Assembly (NCBI GenBank): GCA_021803105.1
Contig: JAJZMC010000011.1
Span: forward strand, 1-58,519
From: a bacterium
GTDB taxonomy: Bacteria; Patescibacteriota; Saccharimonadia; Saccharimonadales; UBA4665
Length of the DNA: 58,519 nucleotides
Direction of reading: 5' to 3'
Shown: in pieces, positions 15,974-24,794 of the stretch
Layout of the letters: every line of letters begins with the position of its first letter
How positions within the stretch are numbered: the stretch's first letter is position 1
Notes under the pieces: generated by a model
The model's input: the letters and a program-made list of their open reading frames with translations, nothing else
What the model was told of the DNA's origin: nothing
The model's database searches: none
Made by a program: the position numbers and the translations under genes

Positions 15974-16957
15974 ATGTTAAAAAAACCTCGAGTCATAGTT
16001 ATTGGGGGTGGAACTGGTAGCTATACTCTACTTAAAGATTTAAAAAAATTACCAATAAATTTATCAGCAATCATCAATATGAGTGATAACGGTGGTTCTA
16101 CCGGTATATTACGCGATGAATTAGGTGTTCTCCCGCCTGGCGATATTAGACAGTGTTTAGTAGCTCTAAGTACTAACCCTGAAATTAGAGAATTATTTAA
16201 CTATCGGTTTAAAACAGGTTCTTTAAAGGGACATTCTCTCGGCAATATTATTCTATCTGGATTAAGTTTAAAATTTAATAACTTTGCTAAAGCAATTGAA
16301 ATATCTGGAAAAATACTACAAATCAAAGGTCGAGTTATACCAATCACTCTAGATAATCATGTTCTGTGTTTAAAAGATGGAGATAAAATTATCACCGGTC
16401 AAAAAAATGTCACCAATCACAAGTTTAATAATAAATCGGTTGAGTTATACCATAAACCACGAACTACCTTAAATCCTTGGGCCACTAAAGCTATTAAAGA
16501 AGCTGATCTTATTATAATTGCTCCTGGTGACTTATACAGCTCATTACTACCTATCTTAACTGTTAATAAAGCGTCTGAAATAATTAAGAAAAGCAAAGCT
16601 AAAATTTTATTAATTACCAACTTAGTAACTAGCCCTGGTCAAACCGATAATTGGTCAGTTAAAAATTACATTGATATTTTTGAAAAATATTTAGGTAAGA
16701 ATCGTTTAGATTATGTACTATATAACACTAAACAGCCATCAAAAGATATTCTTAAAAATTATGCTAAAGAAAATGAACACCCCGTTAATATTGATTTAAT
16801 TAATTCAACAAACATCAAAGCCAAACTAATAGGTGGCGACTTTTTATCAGATAAAATAAAGATGCAAGATCCATCAGACTTAATTATTCGGACACTAATT
16901 AGACATGACGGTAAAAAAATTACCGAAAAAATTGCTGAAATATTAAAAATTTTATGA
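15974..16957 (+). CDS. YvcK/CofD-family (gluconeogenesis factor) protein
   Basis: The 327-residue protein starts with PRVIVIGGGTGSYTLLKDLKKLP, the nucleotide-binding loop of the YvcK/CofD fold. IINMSDNGGSTGILRDELGVLPPGDIRQCLVALS, the YvcK substrate-binding signature, follows. YvcK proteins bind UDP-sugars and are needed for normal cell shape and peptidoglycan synthesis on gluconeogenic carbon in Bacillus and actinobacteria. The related CofD makes coenzyme F420 and is usually distinguished by context. No F420 genes are near, so YvcK is preferred. It follows the DUF5666-like gene by 17 bases and ends 8 bases before a convergent gene. Confidence 0.85.
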   Translation: MLKKPRVIVIGGGTGSYTLLKDLKKLPINLSAIINMSDNGGSTGILRDELGVLPPGDIRQCLVALSTNPEIRELFNYRFKTGSLKGHSLGNIILSGLSLKFNNFAKAIEISGKILQIKGRVIPITLDNHVLCLKDGDKIITGQKNVTNHKFNNKSVELYHKPRTTLNPWATKAIKEADLIIIAPGDLYSSLLPILTVNKASEIIKKSKAKILLITNLVTSPGQTDNWSVKNYIDIFEKYLGKNRLDYVLYNTKQPSKDILKNYAKENEHPVNIDLINSTNIKAKLIGGDFLSDKIKMQDPSDLIIRTLIRHDGKKITEKIAEILKIL

Positions 16958-16965
16958 AAAATAAT

Positions 16966-17364
16966 CTATAGACTACTATCAGAAAAGTCATCTGGTTTGG
17001 TAGATGGTGAAGTATTATCAGTCTTTTCTTCAGATGATAATGTTTCACCATCTTCTGAGATAACAACATTTTGTTCTAAAGTTTCTTCTTCAGGTAATGA
17101 AGCGGTTTCGGTAGAAGGTGGAACTTCATTTTCAACCGTATTAGAATCTTGAGTTAGCGGCTGTTGATAAACGTTAGGTTGATCATTGACAGAACTACCC
17201 GGTATTTCATTATTATCTAAATTAACTGGGTTAAATGACGATTGTTGATCCGTCATAGTAGATTGATCATTAACGGACAAATTGTCGTCAAACTGATTAG
17301 TATTACTATCCTTCTTTCCAAACATTTTGCTAAAAAAAGCTGCTATTGGATTCGTATTTTTCAT
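16966..17364 (-). CDS. Acidic, disordered low-complexity protein
   Basis: This 132-residue protein has a short basic N-terminus (KNTNPIAAFFSKMFGKKD) and then more than 100 residues rich in Ser, Asn, Asp, Glu, Gln and Thr without hydrophobic segments. It is almost certainly intrinsically disordered. The N-terminal amphipathic stretch (IAAFFSKMF) might bind membrane or a partner. No family recognised. A clear ribosome binding site (TAGGAGATAG) precedes the ATG, supporting that it is expressed. It lies between yvcK (convergent) and the prenyl synthase gene. Confidence 0.6.
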   Translation of the reverse strand: MKNTNPIAAFFSKMFGKKDSNTNQFDDNLSVNDQSTMTDQQSSFNPVNLDNNEIPGSSVNDQPNVYQQPLTQDSNTVENEVPPSTETASLPEEETLEQNVVISEDGETLSSEEKTDNTSPSTKPDDFSDSSL

Positions 17365-17461
17365 TATCTATCTCCTAAATATAATTTTTTATTTTTATTT
17401 TCTAATTATCTATATAACAATTCAATGATAGCATAAGCTAAATAAAATACAACATAACCTT

Positions 17462-18517
17462 TTAATAAACTCTTTTTATCAAATTATCTAAAAAATTCTG
17501 ATAACTTACTTTATATGCTTTATCTATTTTAAACTGATTAAGACAAAGCCTTGCTTGGTTTATTAAGTCTAAAATTTGTTTTTTTGCTTGCGCTCTAGCA
17601 CCACATTTTTCAGCAATATTTTTTATTTTTAAGTGTTGCTGACTTGCAATTTTTGATTGCTTGAATATTTTATTTAAATACTCTCTATCAACAACACTAC
17701 AAAGTTGAAAAACTAAACTCATTAAATAAGTTCTTTTACCTTGTTTAAGATCACTTAAAACCGATTTGCCAATTATTTTTTCTTGACCAAATAGACCTTC
17801 ATCATCATCAATTAACTGATAAGCAATACCTACTAAATAAGAAAACTTTTTTATAAGAGCTAATTGTTTCTCGTTGGCTTTTGCTAAAACTGCTCCAATA
17901 AGCATCGGATAATAAAACGAATAACCGGCTGTTTTATAACGAGAAATTTTAAATGAAAAATCACTATCAAATGGTTTTAAAACCGCTTCTATATCAAACA
18001 GTTCACCACCAGCAACCTCGAAAATATCAGTTGTTAAAATTTTCATTATTTTTATCTTATCGCTTAGACTTACTTTGCTATTTATAATTAACTCATAGGC
18101 GGCAGAAATTAATAAATCACCAGCTAGTAAACTTACTGAGTTGGCCAAATGATATGCTTGAATTTCGTTGGTTAAAAAACTATAATCTTTAAATTTTTGT
18201 CCAGCAATATTAGCTTTATTATGTCTAGTATAATCTTCATCAATAATATCGTCATGAATTAGTAATGCTATATGTAATAATTCCTGACTAACAGCAATTT
18301 CAAGAATATCTTGAGATGACTTCTTACATAAAGATAAATAAGTTAAAATTGTTAAATATGGTCTACTTCTCTTACCACCATAATTAACATTCTTCTTAAT
18401 TAATAGCCATAGATCTTTATATGAACTATCTAAATTATTAGCTTGAGAGATTTTACAATTTAAATATTTTAAAAGATATCTATTAATATCTTCTACTATA
18501 TTCTCATAATCTACCAT
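17462..18517 (-). CDS. Trans-isoprenyl diphosphate synthase
   Basis: The enzyme would extend allylic diphosphates with isopentenyl diphosphate. The 351-residue protein has the first aspartate-rich motif in LLIHDDIIDEDYTRH near residue 92, with GGKRSRP (about 51-57) binding the diphosphate. The second aspartate-rich region is QLIDDDEGLFG near 235. Chain length (geranylgeranyl, farnesyl or longer) cannot be set from motifs alone. With the cis-prenyltransferase UppS in this window it could supply the farnesyl or longer primer for undecaprenyl phosphate, the lipid carrier for cell-wall synthesis. It follows the fur-grx-rhodanese genes on the same strand with a 55-base gap. Confidence 0.88.
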   Translation of the reverse strand: MVDYENIVEDINRYLLKYLNCKISQANNLDSSYKDLWLLIKKNVNYGGKRSRPYLTILTYLSLCKKSSQDILEIAVSQELLHIALLIHDDIIDEDYTRHNKANIAGQKFKDYSFLTNEIQAYHLANSVSLLAGDLLISAAYELIINSKVSLSDKIKIMKILTTDIFEVAGGELFDIEAVLKPFDSDFSFKISRYKTAGYSFYYPMLIGAVLAKANEKQLALIKKFSYLVGIAYQLIDDDEGLFGQEKIIGKSVLSDLKQGKRTYLMSLVFQLCSVVDREYLNKIFKQSKIASQQHLKIKNIAEKCGARAQAKKQILDLINQARLCLNQFKIDKAYKVSYQNFLDNLIKRVY

Positions 18518-18572
18518 CTAAAATAGTCTAACTTGTAATTTATAGTATTCCTAATAAATAAGCCTAAAACTT

Positions 18573-18842
18573 TTAAACATACAGACGTTCAACAGTTTGT
18601 TTATTAATACCATTTGTTAATTTTTTATAGCCAAAACTTGACATTATTGAGATTGCTACGCCAGCTCGACCACCACTTCGACAATAAACTATAATATCTA
18701 CTTCTTCATTAATTGGTATATCTTTTAAAACTTGATGAGGAGAGGATGATAATTTAGATAGCGGAAGATTAATAGCATCTTTAACATGTCCTTCAGTAAA
18801 TTCATGTGGTTCTCTAACATCAATAAAATATTTTTTACTCAT
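18573..18842 (-). CDS. Single-domain rhodanese sulfurtransferase
   Basis: The 89-residue protein is a minimal rhodanese. It has IDVREPHEFTEGHVKDAINLPLSKL (the VRE-x-x-E-[FY] and GH-I/V-x-x-A-I-N-[IL]-P signatures) and the active-site loop YCRSGGRAG, with the catalytic Cys near 53. It would carry sulfane sulfur as a persulfide in the cytoplasm. It is 2 bases downstream of the glutaredoxin gene, as third gene of a Fur-glutaredoxin-rhodanese operon. The context suggests thiol or persulfide redox control tied to metal sensing. Confidence 0.9.
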   Translation of the reverse strand: MSKKYFIDVREPHEFTEGHVKDAINLPLSKLSSSPHQVLKDIPINEEVDIIVYCRSGGRAGVAISIMSSFGYKKLTNGINKQTVERLYV

Positions 18843-18844
18843 AA

Positions 18845-19090
18845 TTAGTTAACCGCCAATTGTAACTGATTAACATCAAAGCCTAAGATTTTATTAATGA
18901 TTTTACCGTCTTGCTCAACAGTAGTAAAAGGAACTCCTCTTTGGCCACTTAAAGATACCATAGCCTGGGCTGCAAATGGATTTTGATCAACCTTATACTC
19001 ACTATAACTAATCTTCTTATCATCAAGCCACCTAGTTAACATCCGACAATAAGGACACGTAGTAGTAGAATAAACTGTTATTTTTTTCAT
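18845..19090 (-). CDS. Glutaredoxin-like thiol oxidoreductase
   Basis: This 81-residue protein has the dithiol active site TTCPYCRMLTRWL at residues 9-21 and the cis-proline segment RGVPFTTVEQDGKIINKILGF. It fits the short glutaredoxin/NrdH/mycoredoxin group. CPYC is the classical glutaredoxin motif, but actinobacterial mycoredoxins and NrdH-like proteins are similar, so the electron donor (glutathione, mycothiol from a host, or thioredoxin reductase) is uncertain. Its start overlaps the end of the fur gene by 4 bases, so translation is probably coupled. Confidence 0.88.
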   Translation of the reverse strand: MKKITVYSTTTCPYCRMLTRWLDDKKISYSEYKVDQNPFAAQAMVSLSGQRGVPFTTVEQDGKIINKILGFDVNQLQLAVN

Positions 19091-19494
19091 ATAAATTCCC
19101 TTTCTTTTTTACTGTTTTTTAAAAAACAATTATTGCAAAGACCAACAATTATTAAACTACCGTTAATTTTACATCCAGTAATTAAGCTTTCTAACCTAGA
19201 AATCATGGAAGACGGTAACTTGACGTCTCTTAACTGATCACATTTTTGACATTTAAAATGATCATGAGCTACTAAATTACTATCAAACCTCATAGCATTA
19301 TTACGATCAACTGGGGCAAGTTGAAGCTGATTAATCTTGACTAATCTATCAGTAATACGATGAACGGTTGTTGACGATAAATCAGGATAAAATAATTGAA
19401 GACTCTTTAAAATATCATGATTAGTAAGGTGAGAATTTTTATTTACGATTTCTTTAATTGCTAAGACATATTTGGTTGATCTTGTTTTTAACAT
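19087..19494 (-). CDS. Fur-family metal or peroxide-responsive repressor
   Basis: The 135-residue protein has the Fur layout. An N-terminal winged helix (about 10-75) contains LTNHDILKSLQLFYPDLSSTTVHRITDRLVKINQL. The C-terminal dimer domain has HDHFKCQKCDQLRDV and CNNCFLK, two CxxC pairs that would hold the structural zinc, and His residues for the sensing metal. Fur, PerR and Zur cannot be separated by motif alone. Downstream redox genes favour a PerR- or Fur-like role. A palindromic operator overlaps its promoter, so autoregulation is likely. The ATG lies 6 bases after the -10 box, so the mRNA is probably leaderless. Confidence 0.88.
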   Translation of the reverse strand: MLKTRSTKYVLAIKEIVNKNSHLTNHDILKSLQLFYPDLSSTTVHRITDRLVKINQLQLAPVDRNNAMRFDSNLVAHDHFKCQKCDQLRDVKLPSSMISRLESLITGCKINGSLIIVGLCNNCFLKNSKKEREFI

Positions 19495-19500
19495 ACTCTT

Positions 19501-19530
19501 ATTGTAAATTATTTACATTAATATTGTCAA
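19501..19530 (-). promoter_or_regulatory. fur promoter with Fur-box-like palindrome
   Basis: On the minus strand: TTGACA (19525-19530), an 18-base spacer and TACAAT (19501-19506), with the ATG 6 bases later. The perfect 7-1-7 palindrome TGTAAAT-T-ATTTACA (19503-19517) covers part of the -10 box and the spacer. Its geometry matches Fur/PerR-family boxes, although the sequence differs from the Escherichia coli consensus. Confidence 0.75.
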
Positions 19531-19552
19531 CTACTTCTACTAAAATAAATTA

Positions 19553-19693
19553 TTATCGTTTAATACTTTTAGTATAGATCCTAGCTAGAGCTTCTAGGGC
19601 TACAACTAATTCACTTTTCAAATCAGTTTGTACTTCACCACCAAACTCTAACTTTCTTTCACCAGTATATTTTGCTTGAGATTCTTCTGCCAT
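19553..19693 (-). CDS. Small conserved-looking 46-residue protein
   Basis: A 46-codon ORF, MAEESQAKYTGERKLEFG..., ends in LARIYTKSIKR. It is acidic at the start and amphipathic-helical in the second half (DLKSELVVALEALARIY). A promoter-like TTTATA-17-TATAAT lies upstream on the minus strand, and a second TATAAT sits 9 bases before the ATG. It fills an otherwise empty gap between the RnfD-like fusion and fur. No family recognised; real coding is supported by codon use and promoter only. Confidence 0.5.
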   Translation of the reverse strand: MAEESQAKYTGERKLEFGGEVQTDLKSELVVALEALARIYTKSIKR

Positions 19694-19733
19694 AACTATT
19701 TAATTATAATTATTATATCCCTAAAAAAATAAA

Positions 19734-21260
19734 CTATAAATACCCTGGAAAATAATCTTTTTTAATCTGATTAGCCGGTAAATCAAGTTCTTTTAAAATA
19801 TCACTTGCACTAGTAATAATAGTAGCCGATCCAGAAAGATAAAAATCACGATTATAATAATCAGGAACTAATTGTTTAATTAATTGTTTATTTAATCTTG
19901 TTCTTAGATAACGCGTATCATTAACCGATGAAGTTTTACTACTTAAGCAATAATAAACCCTAAGATTTATTTTTTTTACAGCTAAATCAAATATTTCTTG
20001 ATATGCAAAATCATCTTTTTCGGAAACAAAATAAAGAAGCACAATATCTCTTTTTTCGTTTCGATCAATCAAATATTTAATCATACTTCTAAATGGCGTA
20101 ATACCAATTCCACCAGCAATAAAAGCCAGTGGAATCTTTTCATTTTTAGGCATTGTAAAATCTCCAGCGACATGTGAAGCAATTAATAAAGTGTCTTGAT
20201 TACTATCGAATAATCTTTGTTTATAGCTACTACTTTTATCATAAAATTTAATACCAATTCGTAAATTTGATTCAGTCGGCGAAGAAGCTAAGGTAAAATA
20301 ACGTCGACTACCACGAAAATCAGCCTTACTATGCGGTAAAGTCCACTCCATATATTGGCCGGGTTGATAAGCAAAAGGCTGATCAGGTATAAAAATAAAA
20401 TCTAGACAATCTCTAGCTACTTTAATCTTTTGATGAACATATAAGAATAACTTACTTTTTGGACCAAAAATATAACCATAAATATTACCAATCACAAGAG
20501 CGAGTTCTGGAGTAGTATAAAAATTAAACAGATTAACCTGAGGCGGTATTAGAGCTCCCACTATAGCACCATAGATATTTTGATGTTTCTTATCGGTTGG
20601 CGAAGTTAGCGGTTCAGTTAACATAACAAAACCTAAAAATAATAACGGAGAAGTAAGAATAGCACCTTTTAGACTAAGTATAATGCTACCATGACCAATA
20701 ATTGTATATAAAACCGTCACTACTAAACTAACAGCAAAATAAATCATCACCATGACTTCACGACGTATTTTTCTAATTAAAATAATTCCTCCGACAAGAA
20801 CTATAGGAGCAAGTACTGCACTACCTACCCACCAATCAGCTGTTTGGTGAGGACCAAAAGCTGTCAAAACTACCGCTATTGCTGCTGGATTAAAAATATG
20901 ACGTTCCTTAATAGCAAAAATATATTTAGAAGCCATAGCAAGACCCGTAGCGGCTAATAAAAAAGTTACCGAGAAAAAACCATTTGAAAAATTAGGAGCA
21001 ATAATAAGTGCTAGAATAAGCCCAGTAATAATTGACGATTCTGGATTAATCGGAGCGTCAAAAATATATGATAATAAATAATTAAAAAACCAAGCAGAAC
21101 CAACTAAAATTAAACTTGAAATAATAATGTCATAAGGACTATAAACTAGAACTTTAAAGAAACTTAAGACTACGGCAGCTAAAAGTAAACCAATTAAATA
21201 ATAAAGTACTAGTCGATACATACTAACACCGTCAATCAATCTATCAATCCATTTCAACAT
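19734..21260 (-). CDS. RnfD/NqrB-like membrane subunit fused to a ferredoxin-reductase-like domain
   Basis: This 508-residue fusion has about eight or nine membrane helices at 1-275. They include LTEPLTSPTDKKHQNIYGAIVGAL, close to the RnfD/NqrB motif [AT]-[DE]-P-[VL]-[ST]-[SA]-P-T...G. From about 290 an FAD/NAD(P) oxidoreductase domain follows: FAYQPGQYMEW, RRYFTLASSP (FAD-binding R-x-[YF]-[ST]-x-x-S), FIAGGIGITPFRSMI (NAD(P)-binding) and a C-terminal YFPGYL. It would take electrons from NAD(P)H into a membrane flavin path. I do not see the SGAT flavinylation site in the membrane part. It is the third gene of an operon with an FMN-binding protein and ApbE. Confidence 0.85.
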   Translation of the reverse strand: MLKWIDRLIDGVSMYRLVLYYLIGLLLAAVVLSFFKVLVYSPYDIIISSLILVGSAWFFNYLLSYIFDAPINPESSIITGLILALIIAPNFSNGFFSVTFLLAATGLAMASKYIFAIKERHIFNPAAIAVVLTAFGPHQTADWWVGSAVLAPIVLVGGIILIRKIRREVMVMIYFAVSLVVTVLYTIIGHGSIILSLKGAILTSPLLFLGFVMLTEPLTSPTDKKHQNIYGAIVGALIPPQVNLFNFYTTPELALVIGNIYGYIFGPKSKLFLYVHQKIKVARDCLDFIFIPDQPFAYQPGQYMEWTLPHSKADFRGSRRYFTLASSPTESNLRIGIKFYDKSSSYKQRLFDSNQDTLLIASHVAGDFTMPKNEKIPLAFIAGGIGITPFRSMIKYLIDRNEKRDIVLLYFVSEKDDFAYQEIFDLAVKKINLRVYYCLSSKTSSVNDTRYLRTRLNKQLIKQLVPDYYNRDFYLSGSATIITSASDILKELDLPANQIKKDYFPGYL

Positions 21261-21262
21261 TT

Positions 21263-21997
21263 CTAAATAACATACCTTTCAAAATTACTTGTTTTTGTTG
21301 CTAAACCGTTTTTATCTATCATATAACCCTCTAAATCTGGCTGACCTTCAATATATTTAATACCATCAAGGCCCATTGCATAAGCAGCCGTAGCAAAACG
21401 ATCCGCTTGATAAATATCAGGACCAATAACTGTTAAGCTTACTGGGTTTTTAATAGATTTCTTAGTAATTGGATTATAGACATGCGTTCCTCTTATATAA
21501 TTACCGGAAGTCGCAATACCTGCGTTTGATAGACCAACAACCTTCACGATTTCATCAATATTAAAAGGGTTCCTAATACCAATATTCCATGGTAAATTTT
21601 GATTATTATAACCAAAAACTTGAATATCTCCACCAGCTTCAATATAAAAATTTGAAAAATTAGATACTAATCTTTTACTGGCTTTATAGATCGCCCAACC
21701 TTTAACTAATCCAGATGGATCCAGTTGATTATTATGTAAAATGTCAAAATAACCATTAGTCTCAGTTTTTGTTTCTTGACATAAATTCATAACTTCCACC
21801 ATATCTTTACTCCATTTTAAACGATCAAGACCGGCATTCATTTTACTAATTTCACTGTTTTTTTTATAAGTAGAAAATCGCTTATCAATTTCTTTAAAAT
21901 AAATAAATGTCTGATCAATTGCATCCAAAGCTTCATGTAATTCACTAGCTATTTCAACTGTAATAGGCATACCCATAATTAAAGCTGTCTTTTTCAT
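21263..21997 (-). CDS. apbE: ApbE-family FAD:protein FMN transferase
   Basis: The enzyme attaches FMN from FAD covalently to a Thr in exported flavoproteins. The 244-residue protein has KRFSTYKKNSEISKMN (family R-[FL]-x-x-[FY]-x-x-x-SE-[IV]-x-x-x-N), FDILHNNQLDPSGLVKGWAI (D-x-[ST]-[GA]-x-x-KG-[WY]-A), FYIEAGGDIQVFG (N/E-x-GGD-[IV]) and RFATAAYAMG. It is shorter than typical ApbE (about 300) and starts directly at a hydrophobic MGMPITVEIAS, without a clear lipoprotein signal, so it may act in the cytoplasm or be tethered otherwise. Genes on both sides supply its substrate (FMN_bind protein) and an electron source (reductase fusion). Confidence 0.9.
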   Translation of the reverse strand: MKKTALIMGMPITVEIASELHEALDAIDQTFIYFKEIDKRFSTYKKNSEISKMNAGLDRLKWSKDMVEVMNLCQETKTETNGYFDILHNNQLDPSGLVKGWAIYKASKRLVSNFSNFYIEAGGDIQVFGYNNQNLPWNIGIRNPFNIDEIVKVVGLSNAGIATSGNYIRGTHVYNPITKKSIKNPVSLTVIGPDIYQADRFATAAYAMGLDGIKYIEGQPDLEGYMIDKNGLATKTSNFERYVI

Positions 21998-22001
21998 CTA
22001 T

Positions 22002-22505
22002 TTAAGCCTTTGCATGCTTTAACGCACTAGATAAAGACTGAATAAAGGCCTCAGAGCTAAAAGTTGCTCCAGAAATAACTTGAATATTAGCATTTTGTGA
22101 TTTAATTGTTTCTTGTTGTAAGTAAGGCATAACTTGCTGATTGATGTAGACAGAAGCTGGATGAGAATTAGGATATTGTAATACCTTAACGTGAGTTATC
22201 TTACCACCAGACACCACAGCTGCAACCTGAACATTACCCCAGTAAGCATTAGCAACAGATCCATTAAATGTTCCATCTTTATATTGTCCCAAACTCTTTG
22301 GCGGTGAACTTGCAACCGGAGAGGATGAAGTAGTCGAAGAATTACTAGGTATACTACTTGAAGTAGCTGTTGTTTGATTTTTACTAGATACACTAGCTGA
22401 AGTTAAACTACTTGGCTTACTAAAAACAGGTAGTTTGTGTCTTAATAAAATACTATACAAAACAAAAATACCAAGAACTAAAAAACTTACCAAAAACTTT
22501 TTCAT
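22002..22505 (-). CDS. Membrane-anchored FMN-binding protein (RnfG/NqrC-like FMN_bind domain)
   Basis: The 167-residue protein has an N-terminal membrane anchor (about 4-20, VSFLVLGIFVLYSILL), a Ser/Thr-rich linker (about 30-68) and an FMN_bind domain (about 70-167). That domain has YKDGTFNGSVANAYWGNVQVAAVV and the flavinylation site ISGATFSS near 146-153. ApbE would attach FMN to the Thr of SGAT. RnfG and NqrC carry FMN the same way. It is the first gene of the flavin operon, upstream of apbE by 4 bases. Together the three genes look like a minimal membrane electron-transfer chain to the cell exterior. Confidence 0.9.
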   Translation of the reverse strand: MKKFLVSFLVLGIFVLYSILLRHKLPVFSKPSSLTSASVSSKNQTTATSSSIPSNSSTTSSSPVASSPPKSLGQYKDGTFNGSVANAYWGNVQVAAVVSGGKITHVKVLQYPNSHPASVYINQQVMPYLQQETIKSQNANIQVISGATFSSEAFIQSLSSALKHAKA

Positions 22506-22732
22506 AAATATCTATCTATATTAATTTAGTTACTCTATCTTTTCACAGTTTTCTGTAATTTTGCTGATTTAATCATATTTTATATTCTTTTTGAAAATTA
22601 AAGAGACTATTTTATCCGTAATTCCCAGCTAAACTATCTCTAAAAACTCTATCATGTTATTATATATTAAATCAGTTATTATTAAATTTTTTAAGTAATA
22701 ATTTAATGAAAGATAGGTTTCTATAATATTTT

Positions 22733-24787
22733 ATGAGAAAAAATAGTAGTCCAAAAAAAAGTATCATACAATTTTTAATAATTGTAATTCTAATACTTGC
22801 TATTGGACTAGTATCATATTTTTTCTATAAACATAACAAAAAAAATACTTTATTAATTCCTAAAGCCAGTCAAATTATTAATAAATCAGTCTCATATAGT
22901 GCAGCTGAAGCAGGATTACTACCTTATACCTTAAATTATGCTTTAAGTAGGATGGCCGTATTTTCTAATACTCAAGGTAATCTTATAATTGCTGGTGGTT
23001 TAACAAGTTCCGGATCAACAACCAACAATATACTTTCGTTAAATCCTTCTAATGGAAGTCAAACAACTATTGGTCAGTTAAATACACCTGTTCATGATGC
23101 CGCCTACACTACACTTAACAACAACCAAATCATTTTTGGGGGTGGAACGTCAGCTTCATCTAATGTAGTACAAAAAATAACTAATAATAGTAGTAAAATT
23201 GGATCATTAAATAATCCCCGCTCAGATTCTTCGGCTATAACCGTTAATAACGTAAGTTATATTATTGGTGGATATAATGGTTCTGCTGCTGACCAAACAA
23301 TACTATCAACTAAAAACGGAGTGAACTTTAATAATTACGGTAATTTAGTTATACCGGTAAGATATGCCGCTATTACTAGCTTAAATGGCATAATATATGT
23401 TTTTGGCGGACAAGCTATTAGTGGCTCTCAAGCTGGTAACCCTCTAAATATTATCCAAAAAATTAATACTTACACTCATAAAATCACTTTATCTAAAGCT
23501 AAATTACCTCAAGCAGTTTCTGGAGCAATTGCTGTAACTTTAAATGGTGAAATATTTTTAGCCGGTGGACAAAGTAACACTATTCAAAATTATCACACAG
23601 GAATCGGAACAACACAGGTACCAAATATTAATCTAACTAACTCTAATACTGTACAATTAATCTACGCATTTAATCCTATCACTCAAAAATTTCTATCAGC
23701 TGGATTACTACAAGTCCCAATTGCTAACGCTGGAGTAGCCATAATAGGTAAACGAGCTTGGATAATAGGTGGAGAAAGTAATAACCAAGTCACCAACGTT
23801 GTCCAAATGATTATTCCAAACAGAAAATTTGGTATTGCTGGTACTAGTGGAGCAGGATCACCATATTATGGTGAAAAATTACTAATCGCTGATAGGGGTA
23901 ATAATCGAATATTATTACTTAATCCAGCTATGCAATTAATCTGGCAATATCCACCGGCAGGTTCACCACCAATATACTTTCCTGATGATGCATTTTTTGC
24001 TAATCATGGTACCACTATTATTTCAAACCAAGAAAACAACAATACTATTGTAAAAATTGCTTATCCTTCAGGAAAAATTCTATGGTCCTATGGTCACCCC
24101 TTACAGGCCGGTTCAGCCAACGGATACCTAAGGGCACCTGATGATGCTTATCAATTAAAAAATGGCCAAGTAGTAGTTGCAGATGATCAAAACTGTCGAG
24201 TGCTATTTATTAATCCTAACGGTACGATTGCCCATCAAATAGGTATACCTGGTATCTGTGTTCATAATCCTGGAGTATCTCTAGGATCACCTAACGGTGA
24301 TACGCCTCTTTATGATGGTAATATATTAATCTCTGAAATAATCGGTTCCTGGGTTAGTGAATATACGCCACAAGGAAAAATGGTATGGGCAGTTCATCTA
24401 CCAATTAGTTACCCTTCTGACCCTCAACAGCTTGGAGCTAGCCCAACTAATAACAACAATCTATACCTAATTGCTGATTATTCACATCCGGGTGCTATAC
24501 TAACATTCACCCGACAAGGTAAAATACTATCCCGTTATCAACCGACATCTGGGCCTGGTGAACTTAACGACCCTTCTTTAGTTGAATTATTACCAAGTGG
24601 AGTTTTTATGGCTAATGATGATCATAATGATAGAATGGTAGCAATTGATCCAACTACTCAAGCCTTAGTTTGGCAATACGGTATAACTGGTGTTCCTGGT
24701 ACTAAACCAGGCCAACTCAATAAAGTAGATGGTTTTGATATCTTAGGCCCTCATGGCACCACTCCAACTCACGGAGCAACAGGATAG
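22733..24787 (+). CDS. Anchored exported protein with Kelch and NHL/PQQ-type beta-propellers
   Basis: The 684-residue protein has a membrane anchor at about 12-31 and then two propeller regions. Residues about 75-360 carry Kelch-like repeats (NLIIAGGLTS, NNQIIFGGGTS, NVSYIIGGYNG, GIIYVFGGQ, GEIFLAGGQS, RAWIIGGES). Residues about 375-684 carry NHL/PQQ-like repeats (KLLIADRGNNRILLLNP, GQVVVADDQNCRVLFINP, GVFMANDDHNDRMVAIDP). Both are scaffolds for binding ligands or proteins outside the cell; no enzyme motif is seen. It is divergent from the flavin operon with a 227-base gap that holds AT-rich promoter-like sequence only. Confidence 0.75.
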   Translation: MRKNSSPKKSIIQFLIIVILILAIGLVSYFFYKHNKKNTLLIPKASQIINKSVSYSAAEAGLLPYTLNYALSRMAVFSNTQGNLIIAGGLTSSGSTTNNILSLNPSNGSQTTIGQLNTPVHDAAYTTLNNNQIIFGGGTSASSNVVQKITNNSSKIGSLNNPRSDSSAITVNNVSYIIGGYNGSAADQTILSTKNGVNFNNYGNLVIPVRYAAITSLNGIIYVFGGQAISGSQAGNPLNIIQKINTYTHKITLSKAKLPQAVSGAIAVTLNGEIFLAGGQSNTIQNYHTGIGTTQVPNINLTNSNTVQLIYAFNPITQKFLSAGLLQVPIANAGVAIIGKRAWIIGGESNNQVTNVVQMIIPNRKFGIAGTSGAGSPYYGEKLLIADRGNNRILLLNPAMQLIWQYPPAGSPPIYFPDDAFFANHGTTIISNQENNNTIVKIAYPSGKILWSYGHPLQAGSANGYLRAPDDAYQLKNGQVVVADDQNCRVLFINPNGTIAHQIGIPGICVHNPGVSLGSPNGDTPLYDGNILISEIIGSWVSEYTPQGKMVWAVHLPISYPSDPQQLGASPTNNNNLYLIADYSHPGAILTFTRQGKILSRYQPTSGPGELNDPSLVELLPSGVFMANDDHNDRMVAIDPTTQALVWQYGITGVPGTKPGQLNKVDGFDILGPHGTTPTHGATG

Positions 24788-24794
24788 AATTAAC

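Noticed and set aside
23968-24150. CTGATGATGC occurrences in the Kelch/NHL gene
   Set aside because: They encode PDDA-type repeat residues; no ribozyme helices can be drawn around them.
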